DNA of 64,000 nucleotides from contig CALAUG010000030.1 in NCBI GenBank assembly GCA_937892155.1, positions 62,001 to 126,000 of the forward strand, written 5' to 3'. A program made the translations under genes and the position numbers. The notes below the pieces were generated by a model that had not been told where the DNA came from, did not search any database, and saw only the letters and a program-made list of their open reading frames with translations. Source of the stretch: an uncultured Bacteroidales bacterium. GTDB taxonomy: Bacteria; Bacteroidota; Bacteroidia; Bacteroidales; UBA1715. This document shows, piece after piece, positions 1-9,397 of the stretch (position 1 is the stretch's first letter; each line of letters begins with the position of its first letter).

Positions 1-1
1 T

Positions 2-52
2 CAGGAAGGCTGCTTGATTTGTAAAGATTGCGGTTCAAGTAAGTGCGGATGA
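2..52 (+). CDS. nrdJ: C-terminal end of B12-dependent ribonucleotide reductase (partial)
   Basis: Only the last 16 codons are in the window. They read QEGCLICKDCGSSKCG followed by TGA. The Cys-x2-Cys-x2-Cys-x4-Cys tail is typical of adenosylcobalamin-dependent class II ribonucleotide reductases, where a mobile C-terminal cysteine pair re-reduces the active site. The rest of the gene lies upstream. A terminator follows at 81-113. The call rests on this tail alone. Confidence 0.7.
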   Translation, partial: QEGCLICKDCGSSKCG

Positions 53-80
53 TAGAAATTTAGTTTATGTGTGAATGTAA

Positions 81-113
81 AAAAAGAGACAATGTATATT
101 GTCTCTTTTTTTT
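81..113 (+). terminator. Intrinsic terminator after the reductase
   Basis: A 13-bp perfect stem (AAAAAGAGACAAT with ATTGTCTCTTTTT) closes a 4-base loop and runs into a T tract. It separates the reductase from the ACT-domain gene and argues against a GTG start at 71 for that gene, because that start would lie upstream of the hairpin. Confidence 0.9.
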
Positions 114-145
114 ATTTACATTTGAATAAAATAAAAAGTAATAGT

Positions 146-553
146 ATGGTTGTAAAACAGCTTTCGGTTTTCTTGGAAAATAAACCAAACTCTTTAAATA
201 AGATGTTGCAGGTTTTGACAGACAATGGCATTAATATGTCTGCCTTTTGTATTGCTGACTCTGTCGATTACGGAATTGTCCGTTTTTGTGTCAGTTGTCC
301 CGAAACGGCATATAATATTCTTAAAGAGAACAATTATTCTGTACGTATAACCGACGTGGTTTGCTTGGAGGTTCCACACGAAGCGGGAGGTTTGCAGAAA
401 GCAATCAGAATTATTTCTGAGAATGGAATCAATCTTGAATACATGTACGCTTTTGCCGATGGTGGAGCTGCTAAGGTTGTCATTCGTAGCGATTCTACGG
501 AACGTTTGATAGAAATTGCACAAGCAAATAATTTAATTTTGGTTGAAATTTAA
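146..553 (+). CDS. Tandem ACT-domain protein
   Basis: A 135-residue protein made of two ACT-like halves. The first begins KQLSVFLENKPN and the second begins about residue 70 (EVPHEAGGLQKAIRIISENG). ACT domains bind amino acids and usually regulate amino-acid metabolism. No enzymatic domain is attached, so this is a free-standing ACT protein of the kind common in Bacteroidota. The frame stays open back to a GTG at 71, but that would read through the terminator hairpin, so ATG 146 is chosen. It lies 12 bp upstream of rpoN and may be co-transcribed. The ligand cannot be read from the sequence. Confidence 0.85.
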   Translation: MVVKQLSVFLENKPNSLNKMLQVLTDNGINMSAFCIADSVDYGIVRFCVSCPETAYNILKENNYSVRITDVVCLEVPHEAGGLQKAIRIISENGINLEYMYAFADGGAAKVVIRSDSTERLIEIAQANNLILVEI

Positions 554-565
554 CATTGTTCTCGT

Positions 566-2068
566 ATGCTGGATCAGAAATTACAACAAAAACAACAGCA
601 GAAATTATCACCGCAACAGATTCAAGTAATTAAGATGCTTGAAATCCCTACGATGGAACTTGATACTCGTATAAAAGAGGAAATCGAGGCTAATCCTGCG
701 TTGGAAGTTGATATTGATGACGATGATAACGAGGAACAAGAAAAGATTGAATCGGAGGATGATGCGCCCGGAGAATCGGATAATGATTCCGAAATGGACG
801 ATGAAAATTCCGATGAGGAAAAGAACGATGAGTTTGATATAGATGACTATTTCAACGAAGACGAATATACCAATTACAAAGAATCTGTAAATAATACTTC
901 ACCTGACCAAGATGATACGAAAGAAATACCGTTTTCTGCGGGAAATTCCTTTCAAGAAAATATCAAATCGCAACTGGGTCTTTTGAACTTGTCCGAAGAC
1001 GATATGGTTCTTGCCGATTTCTTGATTGGCAATATTGACGAAGATGGTTATTTACGCCGCGATTTGGAGAGTGTTTCCGACGACATTTTGTTATTGCAGA
1101 ACATATCTGCATCTGTGGAGGATTTACGACGAATACTACGTGCAATTCAGACACTTGATCCTGCGGGCATTGGTGCAACTTCGTTACAGGAATGTCTGCT
1201 GCTGCAAATAGATCGTCTCCAAAAAACACCTGAATCTCTTACAGCACGCGCTGTTATAAAGGACTACTACGAGGAATTCACAAAAAAGCACTACGATAAA
1301 ATCCAGCAGGCATTGGAAATTGAGGAAGAGGATTTGAAGGCTGCAATAGATATCATAGTAAAATTGAATCCAAAGCCTGGTAATGGTTCTGTTGATGCGT
1401 ATGCAAAAACATTTAACCAGGCAATCATACCGGATTTTAATTTGGAAAATATTAATGGGGAAATGGTTCTGTCAATCAATTCCCGAAACATACCAAATTT
1501 AAAGGTTAGCAAGACATACGTGAGTATGTTGCAGGAGTACAAACCAACACAAAACAGCAATTCTAAAGAGCGCGAAGCATTTGATTTTATTAAACAAAAG
1601 CTCGATTCTGCCAAGTGGTTTATTGAGGCAATAAAACAGCGTAACAACACGTTGCTGTCCACTATGCAGGTAATATTTGATTATCAGAAGGAGTTCTTTA
1701 TGAGTGGCGATGAATCAAAATTAAAGCCAATGATTTTGAAAGATATTGCAGACAAAACTGGATTGGATATATCAACAGTATCGCGTGTTGCCAATAGTAA
1801 ACATATTCAAACGCCGTATGGGGTTTATTCTTTGAAATATTTTTTCTCAGAAGGTTTACAGACAGAATCTGGAGAGGAAGCATCATCACGACAGATAAAG
1901 CAAATTTTACAGGATACGATTGCCGAGGAAGATAAACGTAAGCCTTATACCGACGAACAGTTGGCAGATGTACTTAAGTCAAAAGGTTTTATTATCGCAC
2001 GGCGTACTATTGCGAAATATCGTGAACAATTAGGATTGCCAGTTGGTCGCTTACGTAAGGAATTATAG
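566..2068 (+). CDS. rpoN: RNA polymerase sigma-54 factor
   Basis: A 500-residue RpoN. The Gln-rich region I (residues 1-50, LQQKQQQKLSPQQIQVIKML) contacts core polymerase and the activator ATPase. A very acidic region II follows (about 52-110, runs of D and E). The core-binding and HTH regions III come next, and the C-terminal RpoN box is ARRTIAKYREQLGLP near residue 480. Sigma-54 recognises -24/-12 promoters and needs an AAA+ activator; none is encoded in this window. The length is normal for the family and the start at 566 gives the conserved N-terminus directly. A PAP2-like membrane gene begins one base after the stop. Confidence 0.97.
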   Translation: MLDQKLQQKQQQKLSPQQIQVIKMLEIPTMELDTRIKEEIEANPALEVDIDDDDNEEQEKIESEDDAPGESDNDSEMDDENSDEEKNDEFDIDDYFNEDEYTNYKESVNNTSPDQDDTKEIPFSAGNSFQENIKSQLGLLNLSEDDMVLADFLIGNIDEDGYLRRDLESVSDDILLLQNISASVEDLRRILRAIQTLDPAGIGATSLQECLLLQIDRLQKTPESLTARAVIKDYYEEFTKKHYDKIQQALEIEEEDLKAAIDIIVKLNPKPGNGSVDAYAKTFNQAIIPDFNLENINGEMVLSINSRNIPNLKVSKTYVSMLQEYKPTQNSNSKEREAFDFIKQKLDSAKWFIEAIKQRNNTLLSTMQVIFDYQKEFFMSGDESKLKPMILKDIADKTGLDISTVSRVANSKHIQTPYGVYSLKYFFSEGLQTESGEEASSRQIKQILQDTIAEEDKRKPYTDEQLADVLKSKGFIIARRTIAKYREQLGLPVGRLRKEL

Positions 2069-2069
2069 T

Positions 2070-2708
2070 ATGAAAAAAATCCTGTCGGTTCTTGCTTGGA
2101 TAGTATCCATAATCTTCCATCCGATAGGAATGGTTCCACTTGTCTGCGCAATCATTTATTTCTGCTATTCGTTGCCTATATTGGAGTTTTTATCAGTTTC
2201 TCAATTCTGCGAAGTTTTACTGCCAGTTGTTGCGTTATACTATGTATTACCATTGGTTGTAGCAGGAGTTTATGCGCTGTTTTTCATACGTAAGGAGAAC
2301 GTCAACGAATCGCACCATAGGTCATTGCTGCTGAGCTTTGTATTGATTATTTATTCAGTGAGTTTATTCAATTCAGCAATTCCGAGTTACTTTTATATCT
2401 ATGTTGTGTCGTGCACGGTTGCCTTGTTCTTTGCGGCAATAGTAACGTATTTTTGGAAAATCAGTCTGCACGCAATTGGTTCGGGAGGTTTGGTGGGTGC
2501 ATTGGTAGGTGCTTGTATAATCATTCCTACACCATACGTACGGGTTGCAGTATTGCAGTTTATTCCTTTTGCAGTTGTTCTTGCGGGTATAATAGGAACT
2601 GCACGGCTTTATTTGCAGGCGCATACGTCTTTGCAGGTGTATGCCGGATATCTGCTTGGTTTTGTGGGGGTGTTGGGATCACTAATGGGAATATACTTTT
2701 TTCTATAA
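2070..2708 (+). CDS. PAP2-like integral membrane protein
   Basis: A 212-residue protein with about six hydrophobic segments. The C-terminal part, RLYLQAHTSLQVYAGYLLG, resembles the last motif of the PAP2 phosphatase family (His, then a residue binding near AGxxxG). The earlier catalytic motifs KxxxxxxRP and PSGH are not obvious, so phosphatase activity is doubtful. ATG 2070 is one base after the rpoN stop (an in-frame ATG at 2043 lies inside rpoN and is rejected). Genes of this type often follow rpoN in Bacteroidales, which suggests translational coupling rather than a shared pathway. Confidence 0.65.
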   Translation: MKKILSVLAWIVSIIFHPIGMVPLVCAIIYFCYSLPILEFLSVSQFCEVLLPVVALYYVLPLVVAGVYALFFIRKENVNESHHRSLLLSFVLIIYSVSLFNSAIPSYFYIYVVSCTVALFFAAIVTYFWKISLHAIGSGGLVGALVGACIIIPTPYVRVAVLQFIPFAVVLAGIIGTARLYLQAHTSLQVYAGYLLGFVGVLGSLMGIYFFL

Positions 2709-2725
2709 ATGGCTAAAAAGTTACT

Positions 2726-3676
2726 ATGAACACTATACGGTTTGCGATAATAGGCTTGGGACATATTGGCAGGCAACACCTCAAAATGATTGATGCTTGT
2801 CCTGGTGCCCAATTGGTTGCTTATTGCAATGAAGAAAAGGTTAAGGATGTTCATGTACCATATTTCTCAACAATACAAGATGTGCTAGCATCGGGAATAG
2901 CAATTGATGTTGTGACCGTCTGTACGCCATCGGGCATGCATGCAGAACAAGCAATCTATGCGTTGGAACATAATTGTCACGTGTTGTGCGAAAAACCATT
3001 GACTATCTCGTCTGCCGATGCAAAACGTATGATTAACACCGCGGCGCAGTATTCCAAAAAAATATTTTGCGTTATGCAGAATCGTTTTTCTCCTATTTCA
3101 CAATGGCTCAAACAATTGGTAACTGAATCAAAACTGGGAAAGATATATCAGGTGGAGCTCAATTGTTTTTGGAATCGAAATGATGAATACTATACTCGTA
3201 GTTCGTGGCACGGAAAAGTTGATTTAGATGGAGGAATGTTATTCACACAGTTCTCTCACTTTATAGATACACTGTTGTGGGTATTTGGCGATATACAGAA
3301 TATCAGTTCAAAACTGCGTTGCGAACAACATTCGTTTTTTGATAGTGCAGTGGTTACTTTTGATTTCTGTTCTGGTGGCATGGGCGTGATGAATTTTTCT
3401 ACTCTGGCGTACGAAAAAAATTACGAAAGTTCTATTACCATACTTGCTGAACAAGGCATTGTAAAAGTTTCAGGACAATATATGGATAGAATAGAATATT
3501 GTAATGTAAAAAACTGCGAAATTCCTACATTTGTACAGAATGACCATCCAAATCATTTTTATGTCATTCAGAATGTTGTTGATGTGCTGAATGGTAAATC
3601 GGCAATTGCTGTCGGATCAGAAGATGGTTTGAAAGTGGTAGAATTAATAGAAAGAATTTATACACAGACTCTATGA
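2726..3676 (+). CDS. Gfo/Idh/MocA-family oxidoreductase
   Basis: A 316-residue NAD(P)-dependent dehydrogenase of the Gfo/Idh/MocA family. It has an N-terminal Rossmann fold with GLGHIG at residues 8-13, the family's cofactor and catalytic motif CEKPL near residue 90, and a C-terminal alpha/beta substrate domain. A tyrosine- and tryptophan-rich stretch (NRNDEYYTRSSWHG) followed by DGGMLFTQFSHFID fits the sugar-binding site. Members oxidise sugar or nucleotide-sugar carbons, for example at C3 in amino-sugar synthesis. The stop overlaps the next start by ATGA. The substrate is unknown; a surface-sugar role is possible but not shown. Confidence 0.88.
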   Translation: MNTIRFAIIGLGHIGRQHLKMIDACPGAQLVAYCNEEKVKDVHVPYFSTIQDVLASGIAIDVVTVCTPSGMHAEQAIYALEHNCHVLCEKPLTISSADAKRMINTAAQYSKKIFCVMQNRFSPISQWLKQLVTESKLGKIYQVELNCFWNRNDEYYTRSSWHGKVDLDGGMLFTQFSHFIDTLLWVFGDIQNISSKLRCEQHSFFDSAVVTFDFCSGGMGVMNFSTLAYEKNYESSITILAEQGIVKVSGQYMDRIEYCNVKNCEIPTFVQNDHPNHFYVIQNVVDVLNGKSAIAVGSEDGLKVVELIERIYTQTL

Positions 3677-6267
3677 AAATACGAATAGCTATACTTTGCG
3701 TATTCTTTGCCATTGCAGGTTATGCAAAACCTTCGTCGGAGATTGATAGCTTGGAAAACCTTTTGGAAAAATCAAGGGGAAATGGTAAAATAGCAGTTTT
3801 AGAGCAACTTGCGAATCTCTACATAAACGAATCGTCGGAAAAAGCTTTTGAAGCGGGTTATAAAGCATATAATTTTGCAACACTTACAGGCGATGCGGCC
3901 GTTCTCTCCGATGCGTATTTCACTCTTGGTATGCTTCATTTCCGTACAAGTTTATTTGATTCTGCAACATATTATTTGAATAAGGCTCTTAAAACCTGCG
4001 AGACTAACGAACAGTCTGCAAAAGTACTTGATAATCTTGGTGTTATATATAAAGATTTGGGCCGTTATGATTCTGCCCTGGTGCTCCATAATCAGGCATT
4101 GAAACTGCAGCAGACTTTGGGAAATCGGGACGATGTTGCTGTATGTTATAAAAATATTGGAAATGTGTATATGCAGATGGCAAAATATGATGATGCTTTG
4201 GAATATTATACTATGTCGTTGGAACAGAGAAAATTAAACAACGATGAAAAATCTATGGCATCGCTATATACGAGCATGAGTTCGGCTTTTATTGGCAAAC
4301 AAAAATATTCCGATGCGTTGTCGTACTTAACAAAGGCGGTTGCAATACAGGAAAATTTGGGTGATAAAGGCGATGAAGCATATACCTTGAATGGCATAGG
4401 AAATTTATATTTCCGTTTAAAAGTTTACGATAAAGCCCAGGAATTCTATACTAAATCGCTGGAACTTCGTCAGCAACTTGGCGATAAGAACGACATTGCC
4501 GCATCTCAGTTTAATATTGCAACAGTTCATCGAGATTTGGGTAACAACAAGGAAGCGTTAAAATACTACAATCAGGCACTGGAACTTCGTCAGCAAACCG
4601 ACAATAAGGAAGCACAGGCAATGATATTGAATGCCATAGGAGGTGTGTACAAAAATCAGAAAATGTACAGCAAGGCAATAGAAAACTACGAAAAAGCTCT
4701 GGAAATAAACAAGAAAATTGGTAGTCAAAAGGCAATAGCTAGTTCTTATGAACGTCTTGGCATGGTTTATAAAGACACTTGTCTCTACGATGTTGCAATT
4801 GAATACTACGATAAGTCGATATACGAATACCGTCAAATAGAAGATTCTGTCAATATCGGACGTTTGTATAATTTCTATGGAAATCTTAATTCCGAAAAAG
4901 GTGATTTTAAGACTGCAAACTGGTGCTACGAAAAATCTAAACTATATTATGTTCACAATGAACTGGGATTGGCATACGTTGCATTCAATCAGGGGAAATT
5001 ATGTCAGAAATATAATGATGCATCTGCCAATGCCTATTACCAGGATGCGTACGCAAAGGCAGAGCAGTGCAAAGAAAAAACTTTAATGCGCGATGTGAGT
5101 TACGCTTTGTATTCTTTGTCAAAGAGCCAAAATAAAATAGATGCATCGTTGCGTTATTTTGAACAGTATGTTGCTTTGAAAGATTCCATAGAAAGCGATA
5201 TGAACCGCGAACGTATTGCCCAAATGGAATTTGAATCGGATATAAAGGTTTTGGAACAGAAAAATGAAGTTCAATCAATGGAGATAGAACAAGCCGAATC
5301 GAAACAGGTACAGTTTAGAATTTATATGATTCTGCTGGCAACAATTTTATTGGCAATAGCAGTATTTGCGATGTTGTTGTATCGTCAGTTTGTTCAGAAA
5401 AAGAAAGCTCTTTCTTTGTTGTACTTGAAACAGCAGGAAGTCGAAAAAGCCAATGACGAATTGAAAAACGTGAATGCCGTGTTGGAGAAGAAAAATTCTC
5501 AAATCATAGATAGCATGATATATGCACGTCGTATTCAAAAGTCGGTATTGCCGGCACAGGAAATTATGGATGAGGTTTTTCCACAGAATTTTATTCTCTA
5601 TATGCCGAAAGAAATCGTCAGTGGAGATTTCTATTGGATTTCAAAAAATGGCGATAATGTGTATTTTGCCGCTGTTGACTGTACTGGTCATGGTGTTCCC
5701 GGCGCATTTATGTCGATGATGGGAAATGCCTTGTTGAATCAGATTGTGAACGAAATGAAAATTACTTCTCCTGCCGAAATATTGAATATTTTGGATAAAG
5801 AGGTAATTAAAACACTTCGTCAGGATGAGGATACTGCTAATACTCAGGAAGATGGTATGGCTATTTCGTTAATCCGTTATAATTCGTCTACGTCGGAACT
5901 TGTTTTTGCTGGCGCAGGACAAAAAATGCTGATAGTTTCGGACGGCAATTTGCAAAGTATCCCTGCATCGTTGTTCTCAATTGGCGGTATGCACGTTTTC
6001 AAACAAAGCAAACTTGCTTCGTTCGAGGAAACATCTTTGCATATTGAACCCAACACGACAGTATATTTGTTCAGCGACGGCTATATAGACCAATTTGGTG
6101 GCGAAAAGAATGAAAGATTTTCATCGCAACGCTTCGAACAGATGGTGCTTGGTATGCAGTCACTTGACATGCCTGAACAATATATTCATTTGTCAAAAAC
6201 ACTGGAAGAATGGAAAGGCGAGACAAATCAGTTGGATGATATTTTGGTTGTCGGCATAAAACTATAG
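3673..6267 (+). CDS. TPR-sensor, membrane-anchored PP2C/SpoIIE-type phosphatase
   Basis: An 864-residue signalling protein. A signal peptide (residues 1-19) is followed by about ten 40-residue tetratricopeptide repeats (about 80-460, recurring KxYxxALxYYxxAL and GDKxDIA blocks). One transmembrane helix follows (about 547-570), then a coiled coil (about 580-615), and a C-terminal SpoIIE/PP2C phosphatase domain (about 625-864) with SGDFYW, DCTGHGVPGAFMSMMG and a late FSDGYIDQFGG metal-site motif. The likely topology is a periplasmic TPR sensor and a cytoplasmic Ser/Thr phosphatase, as in RsbU-like partner-switching. No anti-sigma partner is nearby. Its ATG overlaps the previous stop and it sits 2 bp before the AlkD-like gene. 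Confidence 0.92.
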   Translation: MKIRIAILCVFFAIAGYAKPSSEIDSLENLLEKSRGNGKIAVLEQLANLYINESSEKAFEAGYKAYNFATLTGDAAVLSDAYFTLGMLHFRTSLFDSATYYLNKALKTCETNEQSAKVLDNLGVIYKDLGRYDSALVLHNQALKLQQTLGNRDDVAVCYKNIGNVYMQMAKYDDALEYYTMSLEQRKLNNDEKSMASLYTSMSSAFIGKQKYSDALSYLTKAVAIQENLGDKGDEAYTLNGIGNLYFRLKVYDKAQEFYTKSLELRQQLGDKNDIAASQFNIATVHRDLGNNKEALKYYNQALELRQQTDNKEAQAMILNAIGGVYKNQKMYSKAIENYEKALEINKKIGSQKAIASSYERLGMVYKDTCLYDVAIEYYDKSIYEYRQIEDSVNIGRLYNFYGNLNSEKGDFKTANWCYEKSKLYYVHNELGLAYVAFNQGKLCQKYNDASANAYYQDAYAKAEQCKEKTLMRDVSYALYSLSKSQNKIDASLRYFEQYVALKDSIESDMNRERIAQMEFESDIKVLEQKNEVQSMEIEQAESKQVQFRIYMILLATILLAIAVFAMLLYRQFVQKKKALSLLYLKQQEVEKANDELKNVNAVLEKKNSQIIDSMIYARRIQKSVLPAQEIMDEVFPQNFILYMPKEIVSGDFYWISKNGDNVYFAAVDCTGHGVPGAFMSMMGNALLNQIVNEMKITSPAEILNILDKEVIKTLRQDEDTANTQEDGMAISLIRYNSSTSELVFAGAGQKMLIVSDGNLQSIPASLFSIGGMHVFKQSKLASFEETSLHIEPNTTVYLFSDGYIDQFGGEKNERFSSQRFEQMVLGMQSLDMPEQYIHLSKTLEEWKGETNQLDDILVVGIKL

Positions 6268-6269
6268 CA

Positions 6270-6929
6270 ATGGCAAAATTATCCGATGTACTTATTTTTA
6301 TTCGTCATCATCAGGATGGTGAAATTGCCGAGAAACTAAGAAATAGTGGTCTGCAATACAACATGACTTATGGCGTTTCGTCGTTGTTGTTGGCTAATTT
6401 TGTAAAAAAGAATGGCCGCAATCAGCAATTAGCCGATGAGTTGTGGAAAGAGCAGTTCCGCGAAGCTCAATTAATGGCGTTTATGTTCTCTGAACCAGAA
6501 TCGTTGCCACAAGTAACCGTTGAACAATATGTCGATGGATGTAAGAATAACGAAATGGTTGAAATAGCGGTAACGCATGTGTTTGCTTTGCTGCCGTCTG
6601 CTTTGGAATATGCAAAGAAATGGATAGCCGATGAAAGACGATATGTAAAAATGTCTGGTTATCTCACTATTGCTCGACTTGCGATGCTTCGTAAATTTGG
6701 TAGTGAAAACGACTTGCAGGATATATTCCCTATGCTTGAACGTGATGCTGTTTCTCCGGACTATTTTATCTTTCAGTCGGTTGTGAAGGCAGTTCAGGAA
6801 TTGGCATACCGTAGAGATGATTTAAAATTATCTATTTCAAAAAAAATAAAATATATTTGTGAACAGAATAAATGTGCTGATTTAGCGTTACAAGTACAAG
6901 AATTGGTTCAAATTATAGAATATTGTTAA
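6270..6929 (+). CDS. DNA alkylation repeat (AlkD-like) HEAT protein
   Basis: A 219-residue all-helical protein resembling the DNA alkylation repeat family: YGVSSLLLANFVKK, LWKEQFREAQLMA and the C-terminal KIKYICEQNK pattern fit HEAT-like repeats. AlkD glycosylases excise bulky alkylated bases by clamping the backbone with these repeats. The classical catalytic Asp/Trp set cannot be assigned by eye and many Bacteroidota members are uncharacterised, so glycosylase activity is inferred. It is probably the last gene of the operon starting at 2726. Confidence 0.75.
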   Translation: MAKLSDVLIFIRHHQDGEIAEKLRNSGLQYNMTYGVSSLLLANFVKKNGRNQQLADELWKEQFREAQLMAFMFSEPESLPQVTVEQYVDGCKNNEMVEIAVTHVFALLPSALEYAKKWIADERRYVKMSGYLTIARLAMLRKFGSENDLQDIFPMLERDAVSPDYFIFQSVVKAVQELAYRRDDLKLSISKKIKYICEQNKCADLALQVQELVQIIEYC

Positions 6930-6945
6930 TTAAAACTACATCACT

Positions 6946-7713
6946 ATGTTAGAAAAGACTTCAAATCCAGCTTTTTCCGAAAGTGCTTTTAAGAATGTGT
7001 TTAATGCCTATAGTCAACAAAATACAATGACGTTGAAGGGCACAGCCAATAAAAGTTTAATATTGTTGGGTGTCATTTTTGCTGCGGCCTTGGTTACTTG
7101 GAAAATGTCGTTTGCTGGTAATGCTTTGGTTGGCCCAATTATGATAGTTGCTTTGATTGTCGGTATAGTTTCTTCTTTCATAACAATCTTTAAACCGCAA
7201 AAGGCGAAAGTAACATCAGTTATTTATGCCATTGCTGAAGGTCTTGTGCTTGGTGCTATATCTGCAATATACGAAATGTCAACTATGAATGCGGAATCTG
7301 GTTCACACGGAATTGTTATGAACGCAATATTATTGACTATTGCTTTATTCGCATTGATGTTCTATTTGTACAAAGAACGTATAATTCAACCAACTAAAAA
7401 ATTCACTATTGTGCTTGTCGCTGCTACAGGTGCCATAGCATTAGTGTACTTGGTAGATTTTATTATGGTCATTTTCGGCTCTTCTATGGGATTTTTGCAC
7501 AGCAATGGTCCGTTGGGAATTGGTATCAGTCTCATTATCGTTGCTGTTGCCGCATTGAATTTTATACTTGATTTCAAGAATGTAGAAAATGGCGTGGAAC
7601 AAGGCGCACCTGAATATATGGAGTGGTATTGTGCATTCGGTATGATGATGACTCTTGTTTGGTTGTATCTTGAAGTGTTACGTCTATTGCTAAAATTCAA
7701 CAGTAGGGACTAA
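6946..7713 (+). CDS. Bax inhibitor-1 / YccA-family membrane protein
   Basis: A 255-residue inner-membrane protein with a soluble N-terminus (residues 1-40, NPAFSESAFKN) and seven hydrophobic helices. The opening segment and overall length match the YccA/BI-1 group. Members act as pH-sensitive calcium leak channels or modulate FtsH. The aspartates expected between the last helices are present (FILDFKN). The 16-bp gap to the previous gene leaves room for co-transcription, but the function looks unrelated. Confidence 0.88.
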   Translation: MLEKTSNPAFSESAFKNVFNAYSQQNTMTLKGTANKSLILLGVIFAAALVTWKMSFAGNALVGPIMIVALIVGIVSSFITIFKPQKAKVTSVIYAIAEGLVLGAISAIYEMSTMNAESGSHGIVMNAILLTIALFALMFYLYKERIIQPTKKFTIVLVAATGAIALVYLVDFIMVIFGSSMGFLHSNGPLGIGISLIIVAVAALNFILDFKNVENGVEQGAPEYMEWYCAFGMMMTLVWLYLEVLRLLLKFNSRD

Positions 7714-7748
7714 CGGATTTTTAGATTCCTGCCAATTTTACATCGTAT

Positions 7749-8288
7749 ATGACTTACGAGCAATTGCTTGAAACAGACGAAATTCGTCTTCGTGCCTTGG
7801 AACCAGACGATGTAGATTTGTTGTATGTTTGGGAGAACGATACGAATGTTTGGAGTGTTAGTTCTACTTTGGCTCCTTTTTCCAAACAAATGCTCCGCGA
7901 TTATGTTGAGTCTGCTCAAAATGACATTTATGCTGCGAAACAGCTTCGCCTGATGATAGACGACAAGTCCACTGGCAAAACAATTGGTACTATAGATTTA
8001 TTTGATTTTGATGCTCACAACCGTCGTGCCGGTATAGGTATTTTTGTGGTTGAAGAATTTCAGAAACAGCACTACGCAACAAAAGCTTTGCAAATTCTTT
8101 TGCACTATTGCGAAACAATGCTATTGCTTCGTCAGGTGTATGTGGATGTCCCATGTGATAATGTCGCCAGCGTAACGTTGTTTTCCAACGCTGGCTTTCA
8201 ACAAATTGGTATAAAAAAAGACTGGCTGCTGAATAATTCAGGATATAGCGATGTTGTGGGTATGCAGAAAATCTTTTGTGGAGATTAG
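7749..8288 (+). CDS. GNAT-family N-acetyltransferase
   Basis: A 179-residue GNAT enzyme of the RimJ/RimL/SpeG type. It opens with IRLRALEPDDVDLLYVWEND, has a central beta-strand IGTIDLFDFD, then the acetyl-CoA loop region RRAGIGIFVVEEFQKQHYATKAL, and ends NVASVTLFSNAGFQQIG, the usual final strand. The Q/RxxGxG/A loop is imperfect (FQKQHYA), which is common in RimL relatives. The acceptor cannot be predicted. It stands alone between a 35-bp gap and a promoter region. Confidence 0.88.
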   Translation: MTYEQLLETDEIRLRALEPDDVDLLYVWENDTNVWSVSSTLAPFSKQMLRDYVESAQNDIYAAKQLRLMIDDKSTGKTIGTIDLFDFDAHNRRAGIGIFVVEEFQKQHYATKALQILLHYCETMLLLRQVYVDVPCDNVASVTLFSNAGFQQIGIKKDWLLNNSGYSDVVGMQKIFCGD

Positions 8289-8398
8289 AAGCTCTAATTA
8301 TAATGTTCAAGATTTGATATCATATTCTTGTAATTCTTCTATTGTTTATCGTTTCAACCCTCGTTGTACATTTATCACGTCATTTCGGTAATTTCTTC

Positions 8399-8429
8399 TT
8401 TTGGTATTTTCCTTAATTTTCTACTTTTG
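8399..8429 (+). promoter_or_regulatory. Bacteroidota-type promoter for the 8444 gene
   Basis: TTTTG at 8399-8403 is followed after 18 bp by TACTTTTG at 8422-8429, matching the -33 TTTG / -7 TAnnTTTG consensus of the Bacteroidota primary sigma factor. The start codon lies 14 bp downstream, giving a short leader. Confidence 0.7.
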
Positions 8430-8443
8430 CGAAAAGTGGGTAT

Positions 8444-9364
8444 ATGAAACGTCTTGTATTTCTTTGTGTTATACTTTGCTCATCATTGTTTTCGTTGGCG
8501 CAATCAGATACTTCTAATTACAAGTGGGAGGATGTCGCGTGGGACGAAGCGATGAATATGTTTTATGACCCTGGCTATATTACTGCGACAGGTGGGGTAG
8601 GCAACATAGAAAAACTTATATTCGAGGCAAATATCATCCCATATTATACTATTGGACTTAATGCTATTTCCAAATGGGCATTGGTACTGTCGCCTCAGGT
8701 AATTATACGTATGTATAATGAGGATTCGTGGCCTATAAAAACTCCTTCATATAAACCGCGTGTTATATTAGTGCATCAGTCAACTGGAAAAAATCAGTTT
8801 CATGACTGGTTTCAGTATCTTTCGTGGTATCATCATTCCAATGGTCAATCAGGAGATTTTTTTAGAGACGACAGTACATTCAATTGGGAAAACGGCAGTT
8901 TCTCAACAAATTGGATTGAAGCTGGCGTGTTTGCATCGCGCGCACATAGAACAAGAGAATACTATGCAAAGTTGTATGGTAGCTACTGTTACGCACAAGA
9001 TACTATGCAGAATGGATTACTTGGTCGCTTTCGTTTGAATTTTGACTTGAAATTTGATTGGAATATTGCCAAAACTCTTAGCAATATAAACATTCATTTC
9101 TGCGATAATAAAAATGCCTATATATCAAATACGTTGCGGGTTGGCTACATTGGCGGCGACGTTGATTTATATGACCGCTTTGATTGGAAACGTTTTATTA
9201 TTGATTATACAATTTCGTTTCGTCCAGGATTTTTACAGGACGTGACGTTGTTCGCTCAATATTATTGGGGCGAAGATTATTACAACATCTATTTTAATAG
9301 AATTCTTCACGTATTTCGTGTGGGAATTACCGCACAGAGTAAGTTCTTTACAAGAGGGAAATAG
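8444..9364 (+). CDS. Secreted outer-membrane beta-barrel-like protein, possible phospholipase A
   Basis: A 306-residue protein with a clear signal peptide (residues 1-20, ending SLAQ). The remainder is rich in aromatic residues alternating in strands and ends in a strand-like segment (ILHVFRVGITAQSKFF), as in outer-membrane barrels. Around residue 131 it reads YHHSNGQSG, which recalls the His-x-Ser-Asn-Gly active site of outer-membrane phospholipase A, with a later Asn (FNWENG) where OmpLA has its catalytic Asn. The similarity is short and judged by eye. It is a single-gene unit with its own promoter. If not a phospholipase it is a barrel of unknown function. Confidence 0.5.
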   Translation: MKRLVFLCVILCSSLFSLAQSDTSNYKWEDVAWDEAMNMFYDPGYITATGGVGNIEKLIFEANIIPYYTIGLNAISKWALVLSPQVIIRMYNEDSWPIKTPSYKPRVILVHQSTGKNQFHDWFQYLSWYHHSNGQSGDFFRDDSTFNWENGSFSTNWIEAGVFASRAHRTREYYAKLYGSYCYAQDTMQNGLLGRFRLNFDLKFDWNIAKTLSNINIHFCDNKNAYISNTLRVGYIGGDVDLYDRFDWKRFIIDYTISFRPGFLQDVTLFAQYYWGEDYYNIYFNRILHVFRVGITAQSKFFTRGK

Positions 9365-9397
9365 AAATTTGTAGTGTTCGGTAATGAAAATTGATCA

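Noticed and set aside
71..145. GTG start for the ACT-domain gene
   Set aside because: It would place the terminator hairpin at 81-113 inside the coding region; ATG 146 gives the standard ACT start.
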